A DNA stretch of 64,000 nucleotides, from positions 1,240,001 to 1,304,000 of the forward strand of contig NZ_BAABIS010000001.1 in NCBI RefSeq assembly GCF_039542905.1. The letters are read 5' to 3'. Source of the stretch: Kitasatospora terrestris (GTDB lineage Bacteria; Actinomycetota; Actinomycetes; Streptomycetales; Streptomycetaceae). A program made the position numbers and the translations under genes. The notes beneath the pieces were generated by a model, which made no database searches, was not told where the DNA came from, and saw only the letters and a list, made by a program, of their open reading frames with translations. Shown one piece after another: positions 18,562-26,460 of the stretch. The stretch's first letter is position 1, and every line of letters begins with the position of its first letter.

Positions 18562-18807
18562 ATCGAAGTCAACGGGCTTCCAGCGGTCCTTACCAGCGGT
18601 CCGGACTGTCCAGCCTTGTTCGTTGCCTGCCGGTTCCACGAGGACTGCCTGGCCGTCGCCGATGCGCGTGGCCAGGAGGTCCCATAGGCGGTCGCGGATA
18701 CGCCGGCTGGGAGTGCCGACGAAGACTCCAGCGTTGACCTCGACCATCCAACGGGTGAGGTGTCCGCGAAGGCCTTCTGGGGCTGCGATGAGGATGATGA
18801 CGGTCAT
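18529..18807 (-). CDS. cas2e: Cas2e, CRISPR adaptation nuclease-fold subunit
   Basis: A 92-residue protein of usual Cas2e length. The beta strand MTVIILIAAPEGLRGHL, then WMVEVNAGVFVG and the C-terminal WKPVDFDGLILSARS match the E. coli Cas2e pattern (LLEVRAGVYVG, PVDLDGLRL). It bridges two Cas1 dimers in the spacer integrase. ATG 18807 overlaps the original cas1 stop as ATGA, but the IS3 insertion just upstream now separates it from the cas operon promoter. Its expression may depend on read-through or on a promoter in the IS. Its 3' end doubles as the array 1 leader. Confidence 0.92.
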   Translation of the reverse strand: MTVIILIAAPEGLRGHLTRWMVEVNAGVFVGTPSRRIRDRLWDLLATRIGDGQAVLVEPAGNEQGWTVRTAGKDRWKPVDFDGLILSARSRR

Positions 18808-18884
18808 GAGCTGCCCACGTCCTGGGAGAACTCCGGTCCGACGATGGCCAGGTGTTCGTCGCCCATGCCCGGGTCCGAGACTGG
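18804..18884 (-). pseudogene. cas1e: Detached 3' end of cas1
   Basis: Removing the IS and one CTGG copy joins this segment in frame to the main cas1 ORF. The restored tail reads VSDPGMGDEHLAIVGPEF then SQDVGSS and a TGA overlapping cas2 by ATGA. The combined length is 1023 bp (340 aa plus stop), so these are the missing 25 C-terminal codons. Confidence 0.9.
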
Positions 18885-18959
18885 TGAGCTGCTCTGGCTT
18901 TCCTGGAGTCCTTGATGTCTGGGTTTGTTACGATCCAGACGTAAGGAGAACCACGAGCA

Positions 18960-19271
18960 GTGCCAGCACCCCGTAAGTACCCCGATGAACTTCGTGAGCG
19001 CGCCGTGCGCGAGGTCCGCTCGACGGGTCGGCCCGTCGCTCACGTGGCCCGTGACCTGGGTATCCACAAGGAGGCCCTGCGGTCCTGGGTGCGCCAGGCC
19101 GAGGCCGACGCCGGAGAGCGCGACGATCGGCTCACGACCGCAGAGCAGGACGAGCTGAAGGAACTCCGCAAGGAAGTCGCCGAGTTGAGGCGGGCCAACG
19201 AGATCCTCAAGGCTGCCAGCGTGTTTTTTGCCCAGGAGATCGACCGTCCCCGGACGAGGCCGAGCAGGTGA
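18960..19271 (+). CDS. IS3-family OrfA (transposase N-terminal, HTH)
   Basis: A 103-residue protein from GTG 18960 with a helix-turn-helix (AVREVRSTGRPVAHVARDLG, then IHKEALRSWVRQAE) and a leucine-zipper-like segment (LKELRKEVAELRRANEILKAA). AAGGAGAACCACGAGCA precedes the start. The run GTTTTTTG at 19223-19230 is the expected -1 programmed slippage site: shifting there fuses OrfA to the open frame upstream of orfB, giving the OrfAB transposase. OrfA binds the terminal repeats. Confidence 0.92.
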   Translation: MPAPRKYPDELRERAVREVRSTGRPVAHVARDLGIHKEALRSWVRQAEADAGERDDRLTTAEQDELKELRKEVAELRRANEILKAASVFFAQEIDRPRTRPSR

Positions 19272-20149
19272 TCGACCACCTGCGCGACGGCTTTGGGGTC
19301 GATCCCGTATGCCGGGTGCTGGAGCTGTCGCCGTCGACGTACTTCGCGCGCAAGCAGCGGCCGAAATCGGCCCGCCGGCTCCGCGACGAGGAACTGATTC
19401 CGCTGGTCACAGCGGTGTGGGAGGACTCGGGCCGCACCTACGGGGTCCGCCGCATCACGCGGGCCCTGGTCCGCGCCGGCCACCAGGTCGCGCGGTGCAC
19501 CGTCGAGCGGCTGATGCGCGAGCTCGGCATCGAGGGCGTGATCCGCGGGCAGCGGCGCCGCACCACCGTCCCGGAGCCGGCGGCACCTCGTCCGCCGGAC
19601 CTGGTCAACCGCCACTTCGCCGCCCAGCGCCCGAACCAGCTGTGGCTGGCCGACCTGACCTACGTCCGTACCTGGTCGGGCTGGGTCTACGTGGCGTTCG
19701 TCCTGGACGCGTACTCCCGCCGGATCGTGGGCTGGCAGGCCGCCACCCACATGCGGACCGACCTGCCGCTGGACGCGTTGGAGATGGCGCTGTGGCGACA
19801 GAAGATCAAGAAGGGCGCCGGCTTGATTCATCACAGCGACCGCGGGTCGCAATACGTGTCCATTCGCTACACAGAGCGATTGTCCGAGGCCGGCGCCTCG
19901 GCGTCCGTGGGCTCCGTCGCAGACTCGTACGACAACGCGATGGCCGAGGCCCTGAACGGTACGTTCAAAGCCGAACTGATCGAGCATCAGGGACCATGGC
20001 GGGACTTCGACGAGGTTGAGCGGGCCGTCTTCCAGTGGGTCGCGTGGTACAACGGTGAACGACTCCACTCCGCCCTCGACTACATGCCACCCGACGAGTA
20101 CGAACAGGCATACTGGGCGAGCCTGGACCAACACCCGCAAGTCGCTTGA
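19268..20149 (+). CDS. IS3-family OrfB (DDE transposase catalytic part)
   Basis: A 293-residue integrase-core protein (GTG 19268, overlapping orfA in the -1 frame). DDE residues are visible: Asp in LWLADLTYV (about 119), Asp in HHSDRGSQY (about 182) and Glu in YDNAMAEALNGTFKAEL (about 220), with the IS3 signature WYNGERLHSALDYMPPDEYE near the end. The frame is intact. The HTH_21-type region VRRITRALVRAGHQVA lies N-terminal. It catalyses copy-paste transposition through a figure-eight intermediate. Confidence 0.95.
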   Translation: MIDHLRDGFGVDPVCRVLELSPSTYFARKQRPKSARRLRDEELIPLVTAVWEDSGRTYGVRRITRALVRAGHQVARCTVERLMRELGIEGVIRGQRRRTTVPEPAAPRPPDLVNRHFAAQRPNQLWLADLTYVRTWSGWVYVAFVLDAYSRRIVGWQAATHMRTDLPLDALEMALWRQKIKKGAGLIHHSDRGSQYVSIRYTERLSEAGASASVGSVADSYDNAMAEALNGTFKAELIEHQGPWRDFDEVERAVFQWVAWYNGERLHSALDYMPPDEYEQAYWASLDQHPQVA

Positions 20150-21134
20150 TCACACGATCGCGGACTCCACGAAAGCCGGGGCAGCTCACTGGCACCATCG
20201 GCGGGTTCTCGGTTCCGGACCAGTTGACGCCGCCTTGAACTGTGCCGAGACGCTCGTCCCAGAGTTCGTTGATCTCGGCGTCAGGCAGGTCGGTGCCGTC
20301 CGGGCTGAGTAGGGTCTTGACGTCCTGGACGATGCGGCCCAGCAGCTTGTCCTCGGCGATGCGGTCGCGCAGCCCGAGGCGGGCGTCACGCTCCTCGGTG
20401 TGGCCTGTCTTGGCGAGATCGAAGGCAAGCGGGATGGTGTATTCGGCCTTGTAGAGGTCGGCGATGTCGAGCACGAATGATGTGGCGAGCCCTGTGTGGA
20501 CGAAGCCGAGGCCAGGGCTTGCGCCCAAACCGGTGATGACGGCGTGACAGATTCCGTAGAGGGCCGCGTTGGCTGCCGACAGGAGGCGGTTGAGGTCGTC
20601 GCCTGCCGCATGGGCGTCACCCGCCCGGTAGACACGACCGTTCCAGGGGACGCCGGTTCGGCGTGAGTGAGCTTGGTAGAGCTTGCGTACTCGGGCGCCT
20701 TCTCTACCGCGCAGCTGTTGCATGGTGGCGGTGCTGACGTCCTCGCCGGGGAACCTCATCTGGTACATGTTCCGTGCGACGGCGAGTCGTTCCTTGGTGC
20801 GGCTCACCAACCAGGCCTGACGGTTGAGGAGGGCTGCGCCGCGGCTGGGGCCGAGTCCTGCGGCGTACATGCGTACGCCTTGCTCGCCGACCCAGCAGAT
20901 AGTGGTCCCGGAGTCGGCGAGAAGGTTGACGGCGCCGTGGGTGATGCGGGTGCCTGGGCCGAGAAGCATGACGGCGACCATCGCCGCGGGCACGCGCACG
21001 GTCTCACGCTTGTTGATGACGACGACTGCGTTTTCGTCGCGGTCGATGTGGCTCCGCTCGACGTAGACGCTGGAGACACGGTCGGCGAGACGGTGCAGGT
21101 CGTGCGGGTGGGCTTTCCACCAGATGTCGGCCAT
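19965..21134 (-). CDS. cas1e: Cas1e, CRISPR integrase, C-terminus replaced by IS3 read-through
   Basis: From ATG 21134 the first 315 codons (to 20189) are genuine Cas1e. They include VYVERSHIDRDENAVVV, WVGEQGVRMYAAG (the WxGExGxxxYA motif), a metal-binding Glu region in DDLNRLLSAANAALYG, the LGFVHTGLATSFVLDIADLYK His, and IPLAFDLAK. The IS then replaces the last 25 native residues with about 74 foreign ones before a stop at 19965. The catalytic core is complete. In E. coli the Cas1 C-terminal tail helps recognise the PAM end of prespacers, so adaptation may be impaired rather than abolished. Original length: 340 aa. Confidence 0.9.
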   Translation of the reverse strand: MADIWWKAHPHDLHRLADRVSSVYVERSHIDRDENAVVVINKRETVRVPAAMVAVMLLGPGTRITHGAVNLLADSGTTICWVGEQGVRMYAAGLGPSRGAALLNRQAWLVSRTKERLAVARNMYQMRFPGEDVSTATMQQLRGREGARVRKLYQAHSRRTGVPWNGRVYRAGDAHAAGDDLNRLLSAANAALYGICHAVITGLGASPGLGFVHTGLATSFVLDIADLYKAEYTIPLAFDLAKTGHTEERDARLGLRDRIAEDKLLGRIVQDVKTLLSPDGTDLPDAEINELWDERLGTVQGGVNWSGTENPPMVPVSCPGFRGVRDRVIKRLAGVGPGSPSMPVRTRRVACSRGRSGVVHRCTTRPTGRRPAQPRRSPAMVPDARSVRL

Positions 21135-21137
21135 GGG

Positions 21138-21902
21138 TCAGCGCGGTCCGGTTGACGGGAGCGGGGCGAGGGTGAGCAGGCCGCAGCCGTAAGCCTTCGA
21201 GGGTCCGATGCCTCCGAGGAGAGCAGCCTGGAGCAGGCCGGGGTCGGTGATGCGCAGGTGCCCTTCGAAGGTGGCGGTGGTGAGGGTGACGGGGGTGCGG
21301 GTGCCGGGTTTGGTGAAGGTCGCGCGATTGCGGTCGGTGATGCGGACCTCCTTGGCGGGCGGGGTGTCGTCGGTGGGATCCTCGAGGCCTGGTGCCGGGG
21401 TGTCCGTCCGTGCTGCGGGGATGGTGAAGCCCCAGCGGGTGGTGCGGTCGAGGAACCAGGCGAGTTGGTGGGCGGCGGTTCGGTGGGCCATGCGGTAGGA
21501 GCGGTGGTGCAGTTCGGCTGCGGTCTTGGTGCGGTGCGGGCTTGCCTTGTCGGGCCGGTCGGTGTTCTGAACGGGGCTGGCCTTGAGCCGGAAGGCGAAC
21601 TCTCGACCGATGGCAAGCTGGGCGAGCAGCGGGGTGTAGTCGCGGATCGCGTAGTGCTCGCCTTCGGCGTCGGGCCATCCGGCTTGTTCGACGATGTGGG
21701 TCCAGTCGGGCTTGGAGGGGGTGAGGACGAGCAGCTGGGGTCGGCGAGGGTGGTCGGTGTCCAGGCGCCACAGGATCCGGTCGTCGGGGTTGGTGTCGGG
21801 GATGCCGGCGAGGACGGCGCCGTGGAGGGCGCGGGGGTTGGCGAGCAGCGTGCGGCTGGCGGCGCGCAGGGGGTTGATTCGGACGCGGGAGAGGTAGGTC
21901 AT
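21138..21902 (-). CDS. cas6e: Cas6e (Cse3) pre-crRNA endoribonuclease
   Basis: A 254-residue RAMP protein: MTYLSRVRINPLR at the start is the Cas6e N-terminal strand, and GIGPSKAYGCGLLTLAPLP near the C-terminus is the glycine-rich loop that grips the repeat stem. A central basic segment (HHRSYRMAHRTAAHQLAWFLDR) follows the first ferredoxin fold. It should cleave 8 nt upstream of each spacer and remain in Cascade. ATG 21902 lies 5 bp beyond the cas5e stop; GTG 21911 overlapping that stop (GTGA) is an alternative. It must process two different repeats plus the mini-array. Confidence 0.92.
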   Translation of the reverse strand: MTYLSRVRINPLRAASRTLLANPRALHGAVLAGIPDTNPDDRILWRLDTDHPRRPQLLVLTPSKPDWTHIVEQAGWPDAEGEHYAIRDYTPLLAQLAIGREFAFRLKASPVQNTDRPDKASPHRTKTAAELHHRSYRMAHRTAAHQLAWFLDRTTRWGFTIPAARTDTPAPGLEDPTDDTPPAKEVRITDRNRATFTKPGTRTPVTLTTATFEGHLRITDPGLLQAALLGGIGPSKAYGCGLLTLAPLPSTGPR

Positions 21903-21907
21903 CGAGG

Positions 21908-22756
21908 TCACCAGCCCAGGAGGGCGAACGGGTCGTGGCCGCCGGTGTCGGAGGCGGGGTGCGTGGTGGCGGTCGGCGCGAGGCCGGTGGGGATGTTGAG
22001 CCATGTGTGGCGGATGCGCCGAGTGGTGAAGCCTCGCTCTCGGGGGGCGAAGGAGCGGGGGACGTCCTGGAGCGTGTCGTCGCCGGCGGGGTCGTCGAGT
22101 GTTGCGGCGAGGTCGATGCGGTGGGGCGAGAACGGCTGCGGGCCTTGCTGTGCCTGACGTCGGTAGGCGTCCTTGACGGCTTGGCCGGCTTGCCAGGGCT
22201 GGCTGGCGAGGATGTCTTCGAGAGTGCCGTCGGTCACGGTGGTGAGGGCGATCGGCTGGGTGGGGGTGCAGGAGCGGCGGCCGAGGGCGAGGGGGAAGGC
22301 TGGACGGCGGATGGCCTCGGCGAGGGCGATGACGAGGGCGGTCGGGCCTTGGACCGCGGCGATGAAGACGGCGTCCTGGAGGTAGTAGCGGTGGGTGACA
22401 TGGGTGTCCTTGGCGGGGGAGGTCGGCTTCTGGATGCCCTTTGCGTTGACACCTGCCTGTGGCAGTGGCCTTCCTCGGTAGTCGCTGACGGTGTGGTAGT
22501 CGCGCAGCAGTGTTCCGGGCTGATCGATGCGGACACCCAGTCGCAGACCGATGAGGTCGGTGATGTCGGCTTCGCGGGGTCGGCCGGCGGCCGCGGCGAG
22601 AAGTCCGACGATGCCGGACTTGGTGGGGTGGGGTGTGGTGTCGCGGCGGTTGAAGGCGCTGCGGTCACCCCAGGACTGGAGCGGACCTGCGAGGCGGAGC
22701 ACGAGGGTCGTTTGGCTGCCTCCCTGTCCGGGGGCCGCTTCTGGGGTGGTGTGCAT
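21908..22756 (-). CDS. cas5e: Cas5e (CasD), Cascade subunit
   Basis: A 282-residue Cas5 RAMP. LVLRLAGPLQSWGDRSAFNRRDTTPHPTKSGIVGLLAAA in part (about 17-55) is the classical Cas5 motif (GPLQSWG ... T..PTKSGV.GLL). HRYYLQDAVFIAAVQG matches the mid-domain, with the thumb-like insertion rich in Lys/Arg. It binds the 5' handle of the crRNA. ATG 22756 overlaps the cas7 stop (ATGA); the frame extending upstream to 22918 is a shadow of cas7. Confidence 0.93.
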   Translation of the reverse strand: MHTTPEAAPGQGGSQTTLVLRLAGPLQSWGDRSAFNRRDTTPHPTKSGIVGLLAAAAGRPREADITDLIGLRLGVRIDQPGTLLRDYHTVSDYRGRPLPQAGVNAKGIQKPTSPAKDTHVTHRYYLQDAVFIAAVQGPTALVIALAEAIRRPAFPLALGRRSCTPTQPIALTTVTDGTLEDILASQPWQAGQAVKDAYRRQAQQGPQPFSPHRIDLAATLDDPAGDDTLQDVPRSFAPRERGFTTRRIRHTWLNIPTGLAPTATTHPASDTGGHDPFALLGW

Positions 22757-23895
22757 CAGTTGCCGTTCACCTGCTCGGTGAGGGTGGTGCGCAGGCCGTC
22801 GCGCAGCTCGGCGAAGGTTCGGTTCGCTCCGAAGGTCTGCGTCAGCTTCTGCTCGGTGTCGTCGGTGTCCGGGCCGAGGGTGTGGCAGATGCCGACGTAG
22901 AGCGGGGTGTCTCCCCATTGGTCGGTGGCGGTGGCGAACTCGGTGGCAAGGCGTCGCGCGGACTCAGCGACGATGCCGTGGCTGGGCGGGACCGGGTTCT
23001 CGTAGGCGGAGACCAGGTTGACGGGCTGGTCGGCGCGGACGACGACGGCCACCAGGCTGGGTCGGGTGCGGTGGGCGAAGGAGTTGCCGTAGCCGGTGGG
23101 CATGGAGCGGGCGAAGGAGTCAACGAAGAGGTCGACGGCGTCGATGGCGGCTTTGTCGTCGCCGAGGTTCTCGTGCAGTTGGTGGAGGCCGACGGTGGCG
23201 TAGCGGTAGAGGGTGGCGGAGTTGAAGCCGATGGTGCCGATCATGCCGGCGCCGGTTTCGTCTGCGGTGTTCTCGTCATCGACTGCGGTGTAGTAGTCGA
23301 ATTCGAGTTCGGTGGCGTGGGTGGAGATGGCGTGGGCGACCTGGGTGGCGGCGTCGACGTTGAGGCTGGGGATGTCGGCGACCATGCGGCCGAAGAGGGC
23401 GACGTCGGCGGGGTGGCCGGTCTGCAGTTGCTGCTGCACCTGCAGCGGCTTGACGGCTTCGTCGAGGGCCTTGGGGTCGAGTGCGGCGAGGTCGGTGGCA
23501 GTGTCGGCGACGAGGTCGGCGATGCCGTCGAGCTGTCGGCGTCCGTAGAAGAGCAGGTAAGCGGTGTCGCCTTCCTTCTTTCCGGCGGAGATCCCGGTCG
23601 ACTTGATCAGGGCGCTGGCGATGCGCTGCGCGTCCTCGGCGTTGACTGCGCCGCGCGCGGCGATGCGCTTGGCAAGCTGGGCGGTGATGCGCTTGGTGCG
23701 GGTGGCGAGGTCCTGCGGGTCGCGGGTCTCGGTGAAGTGGATGCGGGTGGCGCGCTTCCAGGCCTGGGAGGAGACGCGCGATCGGCGCTTGCCGCCGAAG
23801 TAGGCCTCCTTGGGGTTGCCGTTGTCGTCCCTGTTGAGGTTGGCCGGCGGGACGGTCTGAAGGATGTGGATGTCGATGTAGAGGCGGTCGGTCAT
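22756..23895 (-). CDS. cas7e: Cas7e (CasC/Cse4), Cascade backbone
   Basis: A 379-residue backbone protein: YIDIHILQTVPPANLNRDDNG at the N-terminus and GGKRRSRVSSQAWKRATR (about 35-52) are hallmark Cas7e sequences. They include the Ser-Gln-Ala-Trp-Lys-Arg segment that contacts crRNA. RPSLVAVVVRADQPVNLVSAYENP lies near the C-terminus. Six copies coat the spacer in Cascade. There is a 79-bp gap between the cse2 stop and this start, the only sizeable gap inside the cascade operon. Confidence 0.95.
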   Translation of the reverse strand: MTDRLYIDIHILQTVPPANLNRDDNGNPKEAYFGGKRRSRVSSQAWKRATRIHFTETRDPQDLATRTKRITAQLAKRIAARGAVNAEDAQRIASALIKSTGISAGKKEGDTAYLLFYGRRQLDGIADLVADTATDLAALDPKALDEAVKPLQVQQQLQTGHPADVALFGRMVADIPSLNVDAATQVAHAISTHATELEFDYYTAVDDENTADETGAGMIGTIGFNSATLYRYATVGLHQLHENLGDDKAAIDAVDLFVDSFARSMPTGYGNSFAHRTRPSLVAVVVRADQPVNLVSAYENPVPPSHGIVAESARRLATEFATATDQWGDTPLYVGICHTLGPDTDDTEQKLTQTFGANRTFAELRDGLRTTLTEQVNGN

Positions 23896-23974
23896 GCGCT
23901 TCTCCTGGGAGGGTGCGGGTGTGGGCGGGTGTGCCGGGGTGCGGGTTTCGGCCTGCCGCGGGCGTCCGGGGGAG

Positions 23975-24580
23975 CTACTCCTGCTCCGGGTCGCGGTCCT
24001 TCCACGCCTGGTAGCCGATCGCCCACTTGAGTCGGATCTGGGGACGACGGTCGGCGTGGTGCCATGCCTGGATGTCGGACATGAGGTGGTTGTAGTCCAG
24101 CGGCTGCCCGACGGTGCGCAGTTGGGTGATCAGTCCGCGCAGGTGGACGAGCAGCGCGGACACACTGGTGGCGCCCGCGAGTTGCGCGACGCGGGTGTCG
24201 AGGGCCTGCTCGCTGAACTTGCCGCTTCGGCGCAGGTCCCGTAGCGCCTCGCCGAGTTTGACGCCGCGGCGGTGCATCGGGTGCTGCTGGCCTTGCTGGT
24301 GGAGTCCGTAGAGGGCCAGGGCGGCGTGTTCGGCTTTCTGCTCGTCGGAGACCTCGTCGCGTCGTGCGAGGAAGTCGTCGACGTCGCAGCTGTAGAGCGG
24401 CCACATTCTGGGGCTGTCCATGGCAGGCCTGCCGAGGCCGGATCGCAGGGCGGCGAGGTCTTCGCCGGGCGGGCGGAGCGGTTGCTTGGTGCGAGCATCG
24501 ATGCGCCAGGTGTGGTCGGGTGCGGTGGCCTGTTCCCAGTAGCGGCGCCGCTTCGCTGCTGGTGTCTGATCAGTGCTCAA
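23975..24580 (-). CDS. cse2: Cse2 (CasB), Cascade small subunit
   Basis: A 201-residue helical protein (ATG 24580 overlapping the cse1 end by 11 bp). YWEQATAP, ALYGLHQQGQQHPMH and RSGKFSEQALDTRVAQLAGA are typical of Cse2. It forms the dimer along the belly of Cascade and stabilises the displaced strand of the R-loop. Slightly longer than the E. coli protein (160 aa), as usual in actinomycetes. Confidence 0.92.
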   Translation of the reverse strand: MSTDQTPAAKRRRYWEQATAPDHTWRIDARTKQPLRPPGEDLAALRSGLGRPAMDSPRMWPLYSCDVDDFLARRDEVSDEQKAEHAALALYGLHQQGQQHPMHRRGVKLGEALRDLRRSGKFSEQALDTRVAQLAGATSVSALLVHLRGLITQLRTVGQPLDYNHLMSDIQAWHHADRRPQIRLKWAIGYQAWKDRDPEQE

Positions 24581-26279
24581 GGTCCGCTCCGGGGAGGGTG
24601 TTGATGGTGGTGGCGGGTTTGTCGTGTGCCTCGGCGGCGGTGCGCACCGCGTCGGCGTGGCGGGGAAGGATCTGGTTGATCTGGCGGCGGAAGTTGGCGC
24701 CGGCCGTGCCGAGTGTGAAGGTCAGGGTTTTCCCTGTCTTTCCTGGCTGGTCGATCGTTCGGCCGCCGAAGGTGTCGGCGGGTGCGGACAGCAGGAGCGC
24801 GGTCGCCGCATCCCATGCGTGGCGGGCGGCTGTCTGCTCCCACGCCAGTCGGCCGCGGTGGAGGATGTCCTCGTCGGTGCCGGTGTCGCGTACGCCTGCC
24901 AGAAGGCGGCGTACCGGGGGGTCGAGGGTGTGCAGGAGGAGTTGGCCCGGGCGCTGGCCCTTGTCCCAGGGGATGGGGTCGGCTCCGGCGGCACGGCGCA
25001 GGTCTGCGCTCAGGTTGTTGACGGCGGTCGCGAGGCGTTCTGCCTGTTCGGCGACGTCCAGGAGGAGTTCGTGGGCTTCGCTGTCCTGCTGGAGGGCGAG
25101 CAGGGGCAGTGGGATGGCGTCGTGGATGACGTCCTCGATGACGGAGGACTGGGTGCCGTAGACGAGGCCGAAAGTCTCGACCTGGAGCGGGTAGTCGGCG
25201 GGTAGCTGGCCGGCTTCCCGCAGGGCGCTGACCTGGTCGAGGAGGATGCTGGTCTCGAAGACGCCGTCGGTGTCCTGCCGAGCGGGTGCGAGGAGGGCGT
25301 CCAGGCCGCGCCAGGCGGCTTTGCCCTGGGCGTGGCGACGGGGCCTGCGCTCGGGTCTGCCGGAGGGGGACTTCTTCGGGGCGGTGAAGGTCCAGGTCGT
25401 GTGCGGCTCCGTCTCGGGCGTGGGTGTGAGCCTGTCTCCCGCGCCGATCACCACCCGGGCCACCCGCAGCTGCCCGTCGCGGTCCTCGTGCGGGATGAGC
25501 CGGATCCGCCGGGCCTGCCAGGTCCACAGGTCCAGCAGACCCTCGGCCGCGCGGGCCTGCCAGCCGGCACCGTGGGGGGCACGCGTCCACTGCGGAACGC
25601 CGAGGGTACCGGGCGGGGTGAGGGGAAGGTTCAGCATGAGCGTCTCGTACAGGGTGCGCCCGGTGGGGATGATGACGCCCAGCTGGCCGAGCGGGCCGGT
25701 CGGGTTCCCCGTGGTCTTGCCGGCCTTCACCTGAGGGTCGCCGACCATTCCGGTCTTGATCGCCGCGGTGTCCCAGCAGTGTGTGTGCACCAGCCAATGG
25801 GCGGCCTGGGCAGGTGTCAGGTCGAGCGGGTCCGCGTCCGTCCGGCTGGCAAAGAGCGGGACGTTGTTGCCGCTGGCCGCCGTCGCCACCAGGGCGGCTG
25901 AGCCCTTCGTCTCGTCCTTCGCCGTCCGCAGACCCGCGACCTGCCCGAACGGGGCCGCGGGATCCAGCAGATCGAACTTCGCGCGATGCTCGGCGAAGTA
26001 CTTCTCCAGTTCGTCCCGCTCCGTCGCGGTGAACCCCTCCGCACGGGCGAGGCGTTCGCCCTTGTCTCGAAGGGTCCCGGGGGCGCCGGTGGCGTCCGCG
26101 ACGATGGGCAGCAGGACTTGGCGCAGAACCGCCGGAAGCTGGGTGGAGAGCTCCACGACGAGGCCCTCGAGTTTGTGGGCTCGAGCCAGCGCCTCGGCGA
26201 TCCCCAGCTGGACGAGTGGACCGCCGCCGACGGGCCGTGCCGTCAGCCACGGTTCATCGAGAAGGTTGTACCCACGCAC
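24570..26279 (-). CDS. cse1: Cse1 (CasA/Cas8e), Cascade large subunit
   Basis: A 569-residue large subunit starting at GTG 26279, with GGGAG 8 nt upstream; the reading frame continues upstream to 26429 but lacks the family N-terminus. YNLLDEPWLTARPVGGG at residues 4-20 is the standard Cse1 start. LVHTHCWDTAAIKTG and GPLGQLGVIIPTGRTLYETLMLNLPL are also recognisable. It reads the PAM and recruits Cas3. It is first in the operon cse1-cse2-cas7e-cas5e-cas6e-cas1-cas2, and the mini-CRISPR and its predicted target lie directly in its promoter region. Confidence 0.93.
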   Translation of the reverse strand: MRGYNLLDEPWLTARPVGGGPLVQLGIAEALARAHKLEGLVVELSTQLPAVLRQVLLPIVADATGAPGTLRDKGERLARAEGFTATERDELEKYFAEHRAKFDLLDPAAPFGQVAGLRTAKDETKGSAALVATAASGNNVPLFASRTDADPLDLTPAQAAHWLVHTHCWDTAAIKTGMVGDPQVKAGKTTGNPTGPLGQLGVIIPTGRTLYETLMLNLPLTPPGTLGVPQWTRAPHGAGWQARAAEGLLDLWTWQARRIRLIPHEDRDGQLRVARVVIGAGDRLTPTPETEPHTTWTFTAPKKSPSGRPERRPRRHAQGKAAWRGLDALLAPARQDTDGVFETSILLDQVSALREAGQLPADYPLQVETFGLVYGTQSSVIEDVIHDAIPLPLLALQQDSEAHELLLDVAEQAERLATAVNNLSADLRRAAGADPIPWDKGQRPGQLLLHTLDPPVRRLLAGVRDTGTDEDILHRGRLAWEQTAARHAWDAATALLLSAPADTFGGRTIDQPGKTGKTLTFTLGTAGANFRRQINQILPRHADAVRTAAEAHDKPATTINTLPGADLEH

Positions 26280-26292
26280 GCACTGGTCTCCC

Positions 26293-26306
26293 AACTGGTT
26301 ATGTTT
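26293..26306 (+). promoter_or_regulatory. Predicted Cascade autorepression site in the cse1 promoter
   Basis: AAC (26293-26295) followed by TGGTTATGTTT (26296-26306) on the plus strand. The first 11 bases of the mini-array spacer are TGGTTGTGTTT: 10 of 11 match, and the single mismatch is at position 6, the base that type I-E crRNAs flip out and do not read. AAC fits an AAN-type PAM. The site overlaps a candidate -10 (TAACCA on the minus strand, 16 bp from TTGACC at 26323-26318) and ends 13 bp from the cse1 start. Beyond position 11 the match is lost, as expected for repression without cleavage. Confidence 0.6.
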
Positions 26307-26325
26307 AAACCGCTGTTGGTCAATC

Positions 26326-26354
26326 CTGGCACCGGCAGAGCCCCGGGGTAGGGC
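26326..26354 (+). promoter_or_regulatory. Candidate promoter for the mini-CRISPR RNA
   Basis: CTGGCA (26326-26331), 17 bp, TAGGGC (26349-26354) is an approximate HrdB-type promoter on the plus strand. It would start transcription near 26361, about 10 nt upstream of the first degenerate repeat. The -10 lacks the final T, so this is tentative. Confidence 0.3.
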
Positions 26355-26370
26355 GAATGCTTGAATTGCT

Positions 26371-26458
26371 GTCGCCCCGCATCGCGGGGATGGCCCCTGG
26401 TTGTGTTTTGGCACCCGGTTCGGTCGCAAGTAGGCCCCGTGGTCGCGGGGTTGGAGGA
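26371..26458 (+). CRISPR. Cryptic two-repeat mini-CRISPR between cas3 and cse1 (candidate cas-regulating crRNA)
   Basis: Two degenerate I-E repeats flank an exactly 32-nt spacer (26398-26429). Repeat 1 (26371-26397) is GTCG, stem CCCCGC/GCGGGG with loop ATC, and 8-nt handle ATGGCCCC. Repeat 2 (26430-26458) is GTAGG, stem CCCCGT/GCGGGG (one G-U pair) with loop GGTC. Both keep the secondary structure of the array repeats although their sequence has diverged. The orientation is plus strand, antisense to cas3/cse1 transcription, and a strong hairpin follows at 26461. Processing by Cas6e would give a normal-length guide. Its seed matches the cse1 promoter (26296-26306). Confidence 0.75.
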
Positions 26459-26460
26459 GC

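Larger units (their letters stand above)
18885..20188 (+). mobile_element. IS3-family insertion sequence inside cas1
   Basis: A 1304-bp element bounded by 27-bp imperfect terminal inverted repeats (18885-18911 and 20162-20188; the left end begins TGAGCTGCTCTGGCTTTC). A 4-bp direct target duplication CTGG (18881-18884 and 20189-20192) flanks it. It contains overlapping orfA and orfB in the 0 and -1 frames with a T6G slippery site. The TIRs and ORFs look intact, suggesting a recent, possibly still mobile insertion. Confidence 0.93.

Noticed and set aside
22882..24030. Long plus-strand ORF rich in Gly/Val/Asp opposite cas7e.
   Set aside because: Antisense shadow of cas7e; no start signal and typical reverse-complement composition.
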